DNA of 64,000 nt, from NCBI GenBank assembly GCA_009760855.2, contig WPIO01000039.1:3488226-3552225 (forward strand), in the 5' to 3' direction. The notes beneath the pieces are model-generated. The model was not told where the DNA came from, did not search any database, and worked only from the letters and a program-made list of their open reading frames with translations. Shown piece after piece: positions 35,801-58,579 of this stretch (within the stretch, counting starts at the first letter, position 1; the number at the start of each line of letters is the position of its first letter). A program made the translations under genes and the position numbers. This DNA comes from Cristatella mucedo. Taxonomy: Eukaryota > Bryozoa > Phylactolaemata > Cristatellidae.

Positions 35801-36138
35801 CAAGCCATCTGCTATTTTCGGCAGACTGCAAGGAAATGCTTAACAAGCCTGAGTGGCTCCTAACGGCAGCCATTCTCAGCTCCACCCTCATACCTAGTAA
35901 GCTTGAAGGATAGCGGCCAGTGATTTCAGTAAAAACTGGAGTCCGGACACGCTTGAGCAGTAAGCGCAGGGCAGAAGAGCAAGAATTCGGAGTCGACTGG
36001 ATGCAGGCCGAACGGCACTATATGTTCGCAGCTCTAAGTCAAGTTAAACACTAAGCACATAAAACATTATGATAACATAGAAAACATCGCCGTGTGATAC
36101 CTGCCAATGATAGCCACCTTCTCATTCCTCAACGACAT
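17139..36138 (-). CDS. CRYL1: Lambda-crystallin homolog / L-gulonate 3-dehydrogenase, copy a
   Basis: NAD-dependent cytosolic enzyme of the 3-hydroxyacyl-CoA dehydrogenase fold; the family oxidises L-gulonate to 3-dehydro-L-gulonate in the glucuronate-xylulose (uronate) route. Six exons on the minus strand: 36101-36138, 30987-31221, 29344-29508, 25267-25461, 18663-18768, 17139-17368; total 969 bases, 322 codons plus stop, against 319 residues in mammals. All junctions are GT/AG and all phases fit. Motifs in order: Rossmann start [18 protein letters not shown] (GxGxxG), [18 protein letters not shown], the LSSSSS catalytic-serine region, SHP-VNPPYY with the catalytic His, [20 protein letters not shown] with the catalytic Asn, [14 protein letters not shown], then the C-terminal helices ending DMNQQHSQ. 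No lesion is seen. The introns hold most of the window's LINE load. Copy b (41884-56229) has the same structure. Confidence 0.95.
18118..18192. repeat. (AGT)n / (AGC)n microsatellite in the last CRYL1a intron
   Basis: A run of TAG repeats passes into AGC-rich triplets. At the matching place copy b carries a LINE fragment (42880-43450) instead. Confidence 0.9.
18663..18768 (-). CDS. CRYL1: CRYL1 copy a, exon 5
   Basis: Acceptor TTCTTGGTAG, donor GTGAGC. 106 bases: [20 protein letters not shown], then [15 protein letters not shown] and one base of the next codon. Matches the SPSDLDLVMSEGLGMRYAF-type block of vertebrate CRYL1. Confidence 0.94.
19846..20335 (-). mobile_element. LINE family B 3' end nested in LINE A
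   Basis: Encodes [40 protein letters not shown] and [15 protein letters not shown] on the minus strand with the family B 3' tail at 19856. It splits the LINE A coding region, so it arrived later. Confidence 0.8.
21686..22212 (-). mobile_element. LINE family A 3' end nested in an older LINE A
   Basis: Starts (plus coordinates) with AATAATAATAATGCACTTGA, the reverse complement of the family A tail, continues through the 3' UTR and the PKAWNSL region, and stops near 22212, where the older element's endonuclease-side sequence resumes. Confidence 0.75.
22890..24000 (+). mobile_element. LINE family A fragments, rearranged
   Basis: 22890-23497 and 23573-23700 encode plus-strand reverse transcriptase ([62 protein letters not shown]). 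23705-23870 is an endonuclease-side piece in the opposite orientation. 23925-24000 is a family A-like tail (CTAGACAAACATTAAGTTCT then ATT repeats). A SINE2 tail (23500-23572) separates the first two pieces. All frames are broken. Confidence 0.7.
23500..23572 (-). repeat. SINE2 tail
   Basis: AATAGTAATACATTTGTATA, GCACCCTCGGAGATATTAAT and CTCTTTCGAGGCACTTTACA: the reverse complement of the SINE2 3' hairpin and tail. Confidence 0.65.
24010..24400 (+). repeat. LINE family B 3' end, strongly diverged
   Basis: Weak similarity to the family B C-terminus and tail: GGCGACAGAAGCTCTTTATC, CCTGTTGGCTAGCACC and ACGCCCACAAGGGCTCTGTG line up with GGCGACAGAAGCTTTAGCTC, TCTGTTGGCTACCGAATGCG and ACACCCACATGGTCTTTATG at 55360-55700. 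Confidence 0.55.
25267..25461 (-). CDS. CRYL1: CRYL1 copy a, exon 4
   Basis: Acceptor CTTTAACAG, donor GTATTT. 65 codons: [18 protein letters not shown], then the [20 protein letters not shown] helix region and [16 protein letters not shown]. The start completes the conserved HPVNPPYY around the catalytic His. Confidence 0.95.
25540..27627 (+). mobile_element. LINE family A, 2.1-kb copy in CRYL1a intron 3
   Basis: The best-kept family A reverse transcriptase in the window: [93 protein letters not shown] (catalytic ADD), [14 protein letters not shown], then the C-terminal [19 protein letters not shown] and [20 protein letters not shown], the 3' UTR, and an ATT tail at 27600-27627. In-frame stops include one at 26181-26183 and a TGA at 26626-26628, so it is not autonomous. 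The 5' end is truncated. The matching intron of copy b (47400-47430) lacks it and keeps about 17 bases lost here. Confidence 0.9.
29200..29240. repeat. (CA)n microsatellite
   Basis: A pure ACAC run followed by TTGCACACACATG. It is in CRYL1a intron 3, near exon 3. Confidence 0.93.
29344..29508 (-). CDS. CRYL1: CRYL1 copy a, exon 3
   Basis: Acceptor TTGCACGCAG, donor GTATGT. 55 codons from [18 protein letters not shown] through [14 protein letters not shown] to CIISHP. It has one codon more than copy b ([12 protein letters not shown] against QLDAVANDKTV) and reads SSSSSC where copy b reads SSSTSS in the catalytic-serine region. Confidence 0.95.
29696..29758. repeat. (GT)n microsatellite in CRYL1a intron 2
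   Basis: A near-pure GT run directly before the GA tract at 29787. The start of the corresponding copy b region (50505) has only a trace of GT. Confidence 0.95.
29787..29896. repeat. (GA)n tract in CRYL1a intron 2 (short allele-like form)
   Basis: About 110 bases of GA repeats with GT and GG interruptions, read as CT repeats in the CRYL1 sense strand. The same site in copy b is about 1.25 kb. Confidence 0.95.
30987..31221 (-). CDS. CRYL1: CRYL1 copy a, exon 2
   Basis: Acceptor ACATTGCAG, donor GTGACT. It encodes [20 protein letters not shown], the NAD-binding beta-alpha-beta core, then YDVESQQ with the acidic residue that selects NAD, and ends at GATFIQ. Confidence 0.96.
31660..31795 (-). 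repeat. SINE2, most complete copy
   Basis: Minus strand, 5' to 3': A-box-like GGCCCAGTGGTTAAGGTGCT, B-box-like GTGGGCTCAAGCCC, then CGTATGTAAAGCGCCTGGTA, the inner stem around AGAGATCAAGTTCTCT, CACTATACAAATG and an AT-rich end. This is a tRNA-derived head joined to a LINE-like 3' hairpin tail. Confidence 0.75.
32695..32880 (+). repeat. LINE family A-like 3' tail
   Basis: CACTAACCATACTATGCACG, then TTTAAAGTGTCTAGATAAAG, TCAGGTTCTCTCAGGGTACT and ACTATACAAATGG with ATT repeats. It mixes the family A 3' UTR with a SINE2-type end (ATACAAATG). Confidence 0.65.
34255..34440 (-). repeat. SINE1 copy in CRYL1a intron 1
   Basis: Minus strand: head CCGTGATGGCACACTAGGTA, GGCGGTTGCTTTCACGACCT, B box GTGGGTTCGATTCC, body GCGATTCTTTATCGCACACT, AGCCGTCAAGGCTCTTCTGT, CGCTATACAAAAGGGGCTGT and tail AATCAGCTAGGATTTATTAT. 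The palindromic middle (CACGACCTCGG) is itself partly duplicated here. Copy b (54715) has no SINE at this site. Confidence 0.85.
34403..34592. repeat. 95-bp tandem duplication spanning the SINE1 head and flank
   Basis: The segment from AAAGCAACCGCCTTACCTAG to CGACCACAGG occurs at 34403 and again at 34498, without differences that I can see. It joins part of the SINE head to unique intron sequence, so it arose after the SINE inserted. Confidence 0.9.
34696..35137 (+). mobile_element. LINE family A, 3' end insertion in CRYL1a intron 1
   Basis: Coding remnants at 34720-34890, then GGACAGCATTTAGTGGGTCC, the family A 3' UTR and the tail AAAGTGCCTAGAAAAAGATT...GGGCACTTTATCAAGTG with ATT repeats at 35137. 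Flanks read CCTACTT and ACTTGTAG; copy b has an uninterrupted CCTGCTTGCAG at 54850-54870. Confidence 0.8.
36101..36138 (-). CDS. CRYL1: CRYL1 copy a, exon 1
   Basis: ATG at 36138 opens [12 protein letters not shown] and ends with AG, the first two bases of a Ser codon completed in exon 2; donor GTATCA. The same exon is found at the matching place in copy b, differing at residue 3, which supports this very short first exon and its start codon. Confidence 0.93.
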
Positions 36139-36489
36139 TGCGTAGCAGAGTCGCGCGGACACGAAAGCAGCAACGACGATTGGAACAGCGAGAGCTCCTG
36201 CGTGCACACCCCAAAACGCCCCTCGCGTCCTTGACCTACAGATGCCGGAGCTCTGGTTATGGTTCCTTCCATGGGCATGTACGATAGATTGCTTTCAGAA
36301 GGAGCTACCATTGGTACGAATTGGTCTCTCAGAGGAGAGACGAGAGGAATGTGCCGTGCAGATCCCATTGGCATCCCGGTACCGAGTCGGTCTCTCAGGG
36401 GTGGCTTTTTAAATCCAGCAATTATTAGAAAAATTGCCTTGCGGAAATTTTCAAATCAGATCCGTAAGCAGCTGAAGAGCGACCATTAA

Positions 36490-36576
36490 AAGTAATAATA
36501 ATAATGCACTTGATAAAACGCCCTCACAGAACTCAATCTCTCTCTCTCTAGGCCCTTTACATTTGCTGCAAAGGGA
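36490..36576 (-). mobile_element. LINE family A tail, 87-bp insertion with 8-bp target duplication
   Basis: ACCATTAA is present at 36482-36489 and again at 36577-36584, on either side of the reverse complement of the family A tail (AATAATAATAATGCACTTGA onwards, ending GCAAAGGG). Copy b has a single ACCATAA at about 56678. It lies about 350 bases upstream of CRYL1a exon 1. Confidence 0.9.
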
Positions 36577-36589
36577 ACCATTAATAGAT

Positions 36590-37125
36590 GCTGTCAGTCT
36601 GTCTCTAGGCGGCGAGCCCGCGAGCGCTTCGCGGCTAGGGCGGCTTCAGCCCTTCATGCAAGGAGACGCAGATGTTAGCGCGGCAGGGTGTGTCCTTTAT
36701 GTGGCCCTCTGTGGAATCCGACAGCCCCCTCCCTGCGCTGTAGCTAACTAGCTGCGACGGAAGGAGGGGCTGCCGCTCTGCGAGCGCCGCTCCAGAGGCT
36801 TCCCGGATGGCGCTCTTGCGGATGATTTTCTCGGCTTACTATCAGCGACGCAGGACTTGGCATCCTCTAGCTTTCTATGGCTCGACAGCTCGCATGGCTG
36901 CACCGTCAGACTCCTTTCTATGTACCAAAGCACTTCACGGGATGCGCCGTGTAATGCAAGCGCCGATTTCAACTTAGCTTTTATAGAAGTCGAGGCCTGA
37001 CGCCAATCTAGCCAGTTTCGAAGATTACTTCCGTGTGCGTGTACACCAGAAAGCTCAGAAAAGCCAGGGCTCCTTTTCCCCCGAAAACTGAAGCCTTGCT
37101 TTTTCGAAAACAAAAGTTATATGGC
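36590..37125. promoter_or_regulatory. GC-rich block upstream of CRYL1a, highly similar to the copy b block
   Basis: It matches 56690-57170 with few differences, much closer than the intron sequences do. Position (450-1000 bases upstream of the start codon) and CpG-rich composition suggest promoter-proximal regulatory DNA or an untranslated first exon. No TATA box or defined factor site is claimed. Confidence 0.4.
36748..37113 (-). CDS. Unrecognised 121-codon ORF upstream of CRYL1a
   Basis: Open from MFSKKQGFSFRGKRS, rich in Ser, Arg and Lys, ending SGSPSFRRS. I do not recognise it. In copy b the middle (NWLDWRQA...SALALHGASREVL, ELSSHRKLEDAKSCVADS) is kept with mostly conservative changes, but stops interrupt it on both sides. 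It may be a real small gene lost in copy b, a transposon remnant, or a chance ORF in GC-rich DNA. Confidence 0.25.
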   Translation of the reverse strand: MFSKKQGFSFRGKRSPGFSELSGVHAHGSNLRNWLDWRQASTSIKAKLKSALALHGASREVLWYIERSLTVQPCELSSHRKLEDAKSCVADSKPRKSSARAPSGKPLERRSQSGSPSFRRS

Positions 37126-37984
37126 CGCCATTTTGTATGTGTACTAGTCCGTTTTAGCGGGCGGGTGTGACTGTTGCACCTGGTGTTTCATGGAACTAGT
37201 TACGATAATTTTAAATCAATAGTAATCCGACATGAGTAAGATACTTCTGCGATAGATTATAAGGATTCGCGTGAGTAATGCTTGCTCTGGAGTTACCCGG
37301 TCGTGGCCTGTACGAGATACAAGAATCTTTTTTAAATAAGATCGTGACGCCGACGGCAGAGAAATCAAAGCTGGCAGTTCGTTGTGACGTTTAGCCTAAT
37401 TGCAAGCGCTCGCGTTCATCTTGCAACCAATATCTTAATGGTTTTCAAGCTACGATCTTAAAAAAGTAATGAAACATACTGGAACAGCTGGCATCTCAAT
37501 TCTCGGGTGCAGTGCAGTTTAATCTGCATTGCACGGGCTTACGAAGCACGAAACCCAATCCACGGTTTAAGATTTTGGAGAGTTGCATTCGTTGTAGCTC
37601 TTATCAGTCCCTGGGGTAATTGAAATCGGTATTCCTACTTATCGAGTCTTAAGATATTTGATTAATCGGTGGTTTTTCTTACACCTTGCTGTCGTAATTC
37701 TTGAGGCACAGCAAAAAGTAGATGCCGAATTCCTGCGCTGATTAGCGCTTGCTTTCGGACTTACCTGCCACAGGCAAGAAGGCGTAAAGATTGTCTCATG
37801 TAGTACAGTTTGAGGTGTTGCATTCTGGACTGACCACGTGTCTTTCCAGGGCGACCATTCGCAGCAGTCAATGAGGCTCTTCAATTATGGATCCAGCGAA
37901 CTTGTTGGATAGCTGTCGGACTTAGAGGAGTTAAAAGCGCTAACATTTGAACCGCCGATAGTTTTTCGACTAGTTCCATGAGCT

Positions 37985-39250
37985 CTGCTTGAACTCATTC
38001 GATTGTCATACGTGGATTTCTTACTTTGCCTGGCTTAGAATGGTATGGACCTTCCTAGGAATTCAGACTTGGGTAGAGGCTCTTTGCTTGTTCTGCTCAA
38101 TCTTTCGGCAGTATTCAACACTATTAATCACCGAGTCCTTCTTGAGCGCCTCTCATCTCGCCTGGGTATCACTGGCACTGCACTGAAATGGTTTAGGTCC
38201 TATCTCAATATGAAACCACAAACTTGAATGTTGATGTGAACGGACAAAGATCGTCTAAGGAACCACTTCAGTACGTGGTACCTCAGGGGTCTGTGCTCGG
38301 TCTGCTTGCTTCCGAAGTTTATATTCTTCCTTCTGCCGTTGTGATTGCCAAGCATAAACTAAGCATTCACTTCTATGCAGATGAAACTCTATTGTACCTT
38401 TGCTTTAATCCCTCCCAGCCCTCGAGCGCATCGTATTCGATATCTCTACGCACCCTTACTGCATGTATTGACGAAATTCGCACATGGACGGCAGCAAACT
38501 TTCTTAAATTGAATGACGACAAAACCAACTTACTAGTTACGGGCACACCATTTGTGATTCATGTTTTGTAAAATCTCACGCTCAAAATAGGCTCAGCCAG
38601 CATATCTCTTGTTGAAGTGCATGTAGTCTCTTTTCTTAGACGACCACATCAACTCCACGGTAAAACCTGCCTACTTTCAGCTACATAATCTTGCTAGAAT
38701 GTGGGCTTGCTTACATAGGGATACCATATCCACATTCGTCCATATATCCATATATCCACATGGTCGGTGTATTTGTGACATCCCGTCTTGACTTCTGTAA
38801 CTCACTATTTGTTGGTCTGCCGGCTCGTACAATCAGGAGCTTACAGTTGGTGCAAAACTCTGCAGCTAGGCTTGTCTGTCCTGAGCTTCGGAATTGCCAC
38901 ATCCCACCGATTCTCACCGACCTGCAGTGGCTCCCAATCATGCAGCGCATCGAATTTAAGGTTCTGTCACTCACTTTTAGGTTCGTACATTCTTTGGCTT
39001 CAGCCTATCTATCAGAACTATTTACCCACCAGGCGAAGAATCGTACTTACCTCTGTTCTGGCTCAAATCGTTTAGCCATACCTCGAACAAACCTTAAAAC
39101 CTTTGGGGACCGTGCCTTTGGTTTGCATGGTCTCAAAACCTGGAACTCACTACCGACGCACGTCAAAACATCCCCGTGGCATGACCACATTTAAAAAGGA
39201 GCTCAAAACGCACCTGCTTATTAAAGCATCGAGTGAGTCTTTGTGATTTC
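37985..39250 (+). mobile_element. LINE family A, decayed reverse transcriptase copy
   Basis: Pieces in order: [64 protein letters not shown] (catalytic ADD read as ADE), [77 protein letters not shown]. Several frameshifts; no ATT tail found at its end. Confidence 0.8.
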
Positions 39251-39925
39251 GAAGCTCGACGTTTAACTGAGCTTCCATCACTACACATTCACAATTCTCA
39301 CGCGCTAGAGCATCGATGATGACATAACATGTTCGGCTCCCTAATGCTTAGAATGAAGGCGAAGCGGATGCCTGTAAGGCATTTGCACTCCATCGGCAGC
39401 CAGTTCCATGGTCTCGTCGTGTAAGCCCATAAACTGTTACTTTCCATGTGGTAAGGTGGACAGCCGATTTCAACAACCACAGCTTCAACCTTGCTTCCAG
39501 CACTTATGCTACATTGCGGTCACCTTATCCCCCTTGACATCCATGTATATTAATACTTTCTCCGCTTTATATACGATTAATTTACATTGGTCTACATTGA
39601 AAAGATTAAACATCAACCAATCTGTCTCGAACGTTCGGCATAAAAGTGGGCGATGCAAACCAATCCGGAATTCTCCAAGAGGGACTGGATCAGCTCGCTT
39701 AGTCGTGTCCCTCTTAAACAAAGGAACCTAGACTTTTGGATGAGTGTAGGGGAGGAAGCTTGGTCCTGTCTCTGAAAGAATCGTGGAGCAATTTAATCGA
39801 ACCCCGCCCTTCCAGACTTTGATCAGTATGCGGCAAAACTACTATTACCGGATAATCGGCTTGCAGTTCCACGCTATGCGATCTCACCTGAAGCAGCCAC
39901 GAGAAACTCCCATAATAAAAAAAAT
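39250..39925. other. No assignable gene
   Basis: A minus ORF (39509-39721) contains CRTFETDWLMFNLFNVDQCK, which I do not recognise. Further in-frame similarity on the same strand toward 39300 suggests a decayed longer coding region, possibly a transposon, but I cannot name it. Confidence 0.3.
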
Positions 39926-40095
39926 AAAAAAAATACTAGCTGATTTAACAGCCTCTTTTGTATAGCAACAGAAGAGCCATTACGGCTATCACCACCGCGT
40001 ACAGCGGCAATATAGGATTGCCCATCGCAGGATTCGAACCCACGACCTCGGGACTGAGGTCGTAAAAAGCAGTCGCCTTACCTGGTGTGCCTCTT
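39925..40095 (-). repeat. SINE1 copy
   Basis: Tail ACTAGCTGATTTAACAGCCT, body CAGAAGAGCCATTACGGCTA, B box GGATTCGAACCCAC, palindromic middle ACGACCTCGGGACTGAGGTC, and head CCTTACCTGGTGTGCC, read on the minus strand. Confidence 0.8.
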
Positions 40096-41800
40096 AACTT
40101 CTTTTTGATGTGGTACAGTTGTGTGATGATATCGCGATCCCGAGTTTAGGGGTGATTACTCCTTCCATTTTCCTTCTATTCGCCGGGAGTGTCAATTTCA
40201 ACTTCCTTGGGTGACTTGCTGTGGCTAGTCACCTAGCTCGTAGCTGGCTAGACTCTGACAGAACTGACAACAAAATTTAAAATTTCTAGCAATTCCTTAG
40301 CCATAGGATCATCATCCAAAACAACGAGATAGACCTAGAGCTCTGAACAGGCGCAAAGACTAAATGCCTTATTAGTGTCCAGGGACAGCAGAAGTACCCT
40401 CCCCGGAGACAAACCACGTAGCTTTTCGTGAAAAGCTCGCTTGCTGCCCAGCAGGCCTCACTGGCCCCTCCTCCATAAACGTCACTTTAGCTTCTTTTTA
40501 AAAGAAACAGCGGGCCTTTCTAGAAGCAGAATTCGATTATTCTCGTCAAAGGAGCCCCAATAAAATGAGCTCGTCAGAACTTCTGGAGAAAAAACGCTGT
40601 TACCCTATTTTCTGAAAATCCGACTTCCTGCACCGAAAGACTGTCGTGCGAAAGCCTTTTCTAGGCGCGTTCTAAACTGAGACAGCTTTACCTCAGCTTG
40701 CTGACCCTGAGGACGCTCAGCCTCCGGACGCTCAGCCGGGCTGCCAACCGCGAACGGTTTCCCAGCAGTTTCTACAGCAGAAAACCGTGCGCGAGCGTAA
40801 ACCTAAGTCGGCGGCCTCAATTTTTGACTGGCTGAAGCAGTCTGCTGGCTCGCAGGGAGCGGCGACGTCTTTCAGGACGTCCGGCTCCGACTCGCTTTTC
40901 CCGCAGACGCTGGCGCAGTGAGCAGCAACTGCTCGTTTCGCTGCTTCGTGTACGAGTTTCAAGCACGCGGTAGAATACCCGGCCTCGTGCACGAAGCGGC
41001 TCCGATCTCGATCGACTTTGAGAGACCGCTCAGCGAGCGGAAAGCACACAAAGGTGGAGGATTGAAGCTTCATTGCGACTGGCCGAGAAATCGTTCAAAC
41101 GCCGCAATCGACATTGAACGGTACACACCACGAATGTTACGGACACCCGAAACGTATTGGCGCCCCGGCCGAACGTAGTCGTCTAGTCGTGTTTACGCAA
41201 GCGTGGGCGCCGGTCTTCGTATTACCAGTCACAATCCTCGGACGGATGCGCGTCGGAGAGTGCGCCCGATTGCACATCATTCGTCGCAGGACTCCATCAC
41301 GACTCCAGCGGCTCGTCGGCAATGGGGAGGGTAGGGGAGGGGTGATACAGTCTTGACTCCTTATGACCTCTCTAAGGACGCACTTATAAGTGCACATTCG
41401 TCCCGAAACGGTCACTCGACGATAACGTTGGACGATATCGTCAACAGTCATCACTTTAAAAAAAAAAGCTGTAGCCCCCTCTGCTAACGAATGCTTAACT
41501 TCGCACAGACCGAGCGGCTCCGGCTGAATATTGAGCACCGTTTATTGAATAAAATGAAGTGGCAGCCCACACAAACTTGCAACTATCCAATTCTATTGAT
41601 CGTTAAATACAAGAGACATGACTGGCGGCAGCATGTCGGAGGTGGCCTCCAGAGCTATGCTCTGTCAAGCAACGCCTTCTTCTGTATTTCTAGACACCGA
41701 GGGGCTAAAAGGCTTTTGATGAGGTGGGGTAAGGCACAAAGAAAGCATTCATAGTGCCCCTCCTTGCGGTCGAACACTTCCGGTAATAAAATACTACAGT
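40095..41800. other. No assignable gene; GC-richer sequence
   Basis: Overlapping ORFs on both strands (for example 40732-41073 and 41137-41538, minus) have no recognised family. TTTATT at 41541-41546 gives a minus-strand AATAAA 338 bases after the CRYL1b stop and could be its polyadenylation signal. Confidence 0.35.
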
Positions 41801-41883
41801 AACAAAATTCCTTGATGCTCCTGCCCTAAGGCTACTAGACAGGCGACAGCAGCCACAAAATGCAACATGCCCCCTGGGTCTCT

Positions 41884-56229
<14,346 letters not shown>

Positions 56230-56689
56230 TGCGTAGCAGAGTCGATGACGCCCGAGCAGCAGCTGCGACTAGAGCTCCGAGAGCTCCTGCGTCGACACTC
56301 CAAAACGCCCCTGGCGCCGTTGACCTATTTAGTGTGGTTGACCTATTTAGCTCTGGTTCGGGTTCCTTCGGCGGGCGCTATTGAAGATCGCTTTCAGAAG
56401 GGGCTACCGTTTCATTTTAAATCATGCTAAAAATCCGTTTGTGGAAGAAAAAGCTAACGAGACCATTCGGGCTCCATTCCATTGATGCACGGCGTACCTA
56501 CATGGAGACTACCGGAGGTGGAAAGGACGCTGTGCCGGTCCCAGTAGCGCTCCGGCTCCGAACCGGTCTCTCAGGGATGGAAGCCAAAGGCCTCTTACAA
56601 CCCGCCGATTCAGGAATTACTAGAAAAAGTGCCTTACGTAATTCTCAAATCGGCTCCACAGGCAGCTTAGCAGCGAACCATAATGGGCA

Positions 56690-57170
56690 GCAGCTGTCTG
56701 TCTCTAGGCGACGTGCCCGCGAGCGCGGGGGGGGGGGCCGGCTTCAGCCCTTCATGCAAGGAGACGCAGATGTTAGCGCGGCAGGGTGTGTCCTTTGTGT
56801 AGCCCTCTGCGGAATCCGATAGCACCCTCCCTGCACAGTAGCTAACTAGCTGCGACGGAGGGAGGGGCTGCCGCTCTGCGAGCGCCGCCCCAGAGGCCTC
56901 TCGCATGGCGCTCTTGCGGCTGATTTTCTCGGCTAACTATCAGCGACGCAGGACTTGGCATCCTCTAGCTTTCTATGGCTCGACAGCTCGCATGGCTGCG
57001 CCGTCAGACTCCTTTCTATGTACCGAAGCACTTCACGGGATGCGCCGTGTAATGCAAGCGCCGATTTGAACTTAGCTTTTACAGAAGTCGGGGCCTGACG
57101 CCAATCTAGCCAGTTTCAAAGACTACTTCCTTGTGCATGTACACCCCAAAGCTCAGAAAAGCCAGGGCTC
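56690..57170. promoter_or_regulatory. GC-rich block upstream of CRYL1b, highly similar to the copy a block
   Basis: Counterpart of 36590-37125. It contains a run of G residues at 56727-56736 and GCGCGGCAGGGTGTGTCCTT. The tight conservation compared with surrounding unit DNA is the only evidence for function. Confidence 0.4.
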
Positions 57171-57320
57171 CTTTTTTTTCACCCAAAACCGACGCCTCGT
57201 CTCTCAGAAAAAGTTACATGGCCAGCATTTTTTATGAGTACTTGTGCCTGTTAGCGTGCGGGTGTGACTGTGCACTGAAGTGATTCATGGAACTAGTTAT
57301 GAGAATTTGAAAGCAGTAAT

Positions 57321-57612
57321 TGTGGTTTTTGTTTATGTAGACCGCAGTCGGTGACAGCACCTAAATGTTGTTATCTGCCAGTACTAGGCTGGGTGGCCCT
57401 CCCGGCCACCGGTTAGGCAATCGGAGCGCAGCTAGGCGTTGGCAACGGCGCCAACGAATGAGAGCGCGTTCCGGTACCGCAGAGGACAGAAGCGGGCGAC
57501 GTCTGCGGCGGGCAGTAGTGCTTCCGCCGGCTGTGAGTGTGGAGGAAATAAACTGGTGGTGCTCCTCGTTGGCTAGCGTGCTGTGCCGCTCGCGACGACA
57601 ATTTAGACTACA
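57321..57612 (+). mobile_element. Solo LTR with 5-bp target duplication
   Basis: A 292-base element beginning TGTGGTTTTTGTTTATG and ending TTTAGACTACA (TG...CA ends), flanked by GTAAT at 57316-57320 and 57613-57617. An AATAAA at about 57547 fits a plus-strand LTR polyadenylation signal. Unit 1 shows the empty site, AATAGTAATCCGACATGAG, near 37226. The host sequence is GC-poor while the LTR is GC-rich. Confidence 0.88.
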
Positions 57613-57664
57613 GTAATTATCCGGCATGAGTAAAATACCTTCACGATAGATTATAAGAGTCGTA

Positions 57665-57845
57665 ATGGCTCACTAGGTAAGGTAGTTGCTTTTCACGACC
57701 TCGGGGCCGAGGTCGTGGGTTCGAATCCTGTGGTGGGGCGATCCTTTATCGCCACTGCAAGCGGTGGTGATAGCCGTAAAGGCCTTTCTGTCGCTATACA
57801 AAAAGAGGCTGTTAAATCAGCTAGTATTTATTTATTTATTTTATT
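57665..57845 (+). repeat. SINE1 copy, plus orientation
   Basis: Head TAATGGCTCACTAGGTAAGG, palindrome CACGACCTCGGGGCCGAGG, B box GTGGGTTCGAATCC, body GGGGCGATCCTTTATCGCCA, CTGCAAGCGGTGGTGATAGC, CTTTCTGTCGCTATACAAAA, then GAGGCTGTTAAATCAGCTAG and a TATTTATTTATTT tail. Unit 1 lacks it (37255, GATTATAAGGATTCGCG uninterrupted). Confidence 0.88.
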
Positions 57846-58081
57846 ATAAGGATTCTCGTGAGCAATGCTTGCGCTGGATTTACTCGGTCGAAATCATTAC
57901 GAGATTCAAGAATTTTCTTAATGCGATCTCGACGGGCCTCGCAGAGATATCTAAACTGACGGTTTGTTGCCGCCTTTGCCCTGACGGCAAGCGCTCATGT
58001 TCATCTACCTACGGATATCTTGGTGGTTTTCAAACAATTACAATAAAAAGGGAACACAAACATATTCGAACAGCTGGTGTT

Positions 58082-58344
58082 GTATGCTGCCGTGGCTCCG
58101 GCGGCAGCAGTGCTTGTGGAGTCTCACGGAGACACAACGGGCGCTCGAGCGCGGTAAACGAGACTCTCCTTTATTACTCTCAGCGGGCACGTATATGGGA
58201 GCCCAATCAGTCGCAGCAGACGACACGAAATGTAAGCTGCGCTAGTGGCCTGACGCTTCGCAGCTTCAATGGCTTAACTGTTGGCCACTCGCGAGGCATG
58301 TACATTTGTGTCAGGCGCTACGCGAACAACATCTCTTTCCCCAT
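58082..58344 (-). mobile_element. LTR-like 3' end of a Ty3/Gypsy element
   Basis: On the minus strand this piece contains AATAAA (near 58172) and ends CACGGCAGCATACA where similarity to the CRYL1 unit begins. It lies downstream of the integrase fragment, separated only by a LINE A tail, which fits a 3' LTR. The matching 5' LTR was not found. Confidence 0.4.
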
Positions 58345-58575
58345 AGAATGTATTTACTTATGACAGCATTTAGTGGGTCCCTGCGATTCGTCCTTTATGT
58401 GCTTACGTGTGCTGACCCCCGTGCATACCCCCCTAACCGTGTTATCCGTATTGTTTATCAAGCACGATACCACTCACTATTCGATCGTTTTTCCTTTGCA
58501 GCAAATGTAAAGCACCTACAAAGAGATTGAATTCTCTGAGGGCGCTTTATCAAGTGTATTATTATTATTATTATT
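58345..58575 (+). repeat. LINE family A tail inside the Gypsy remnant
   Basis: ATGACAGCATTTAGTGGGTC, the 3' UTR, and AAAGCACCTACAAAGAGATT with GGGCGCTTTATCAAGTG and ATT repeats. Confidence 0.85.
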
Positions 58576-58579
58576 AATT

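Larger units (their letters stand above)
17060..37490. repeat. Segmental duplication unit 1 (CRYL1 copy a)
   Basis: Collinear with 41800-58080: exons, intron stretches and about 1.3 kb of upstream DNA match in the same order. Examples are 18200-19050 with 43830-44690, 24470-25525 with 44700-47400, 27628-28560 with 47430-48360, 29950-31575 with 51830-53730, 33230-34250 with 53740-54720, and 36590-37490 with 56690-58080. Unit 1 is longer mainly through LINE insertions at 19136-24400, 25540-27627 and an extra ~1.6 kb at 31577-33235. Confidence 0.9.
37490..41800. other. Spacer between the two CRYL1 units
   Basis: Holds a decayed LINE A (37985-39250) and a SINE1 (39925-40095). The rest is sequence I cannot assign. 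Similarity between units ends at about 37490 (5' side of copy a) and restarts at about 41800 (3' side of copy b). Confidence 0.6.

Noticed and set aside
41158-41176. TGGCGCCCC resembling a retroviral tRNA-Lys primer-binding site
   Set aside because: No LTR end precedes it and no gag-like ORF follows; probably chance in GC-rich sequence.
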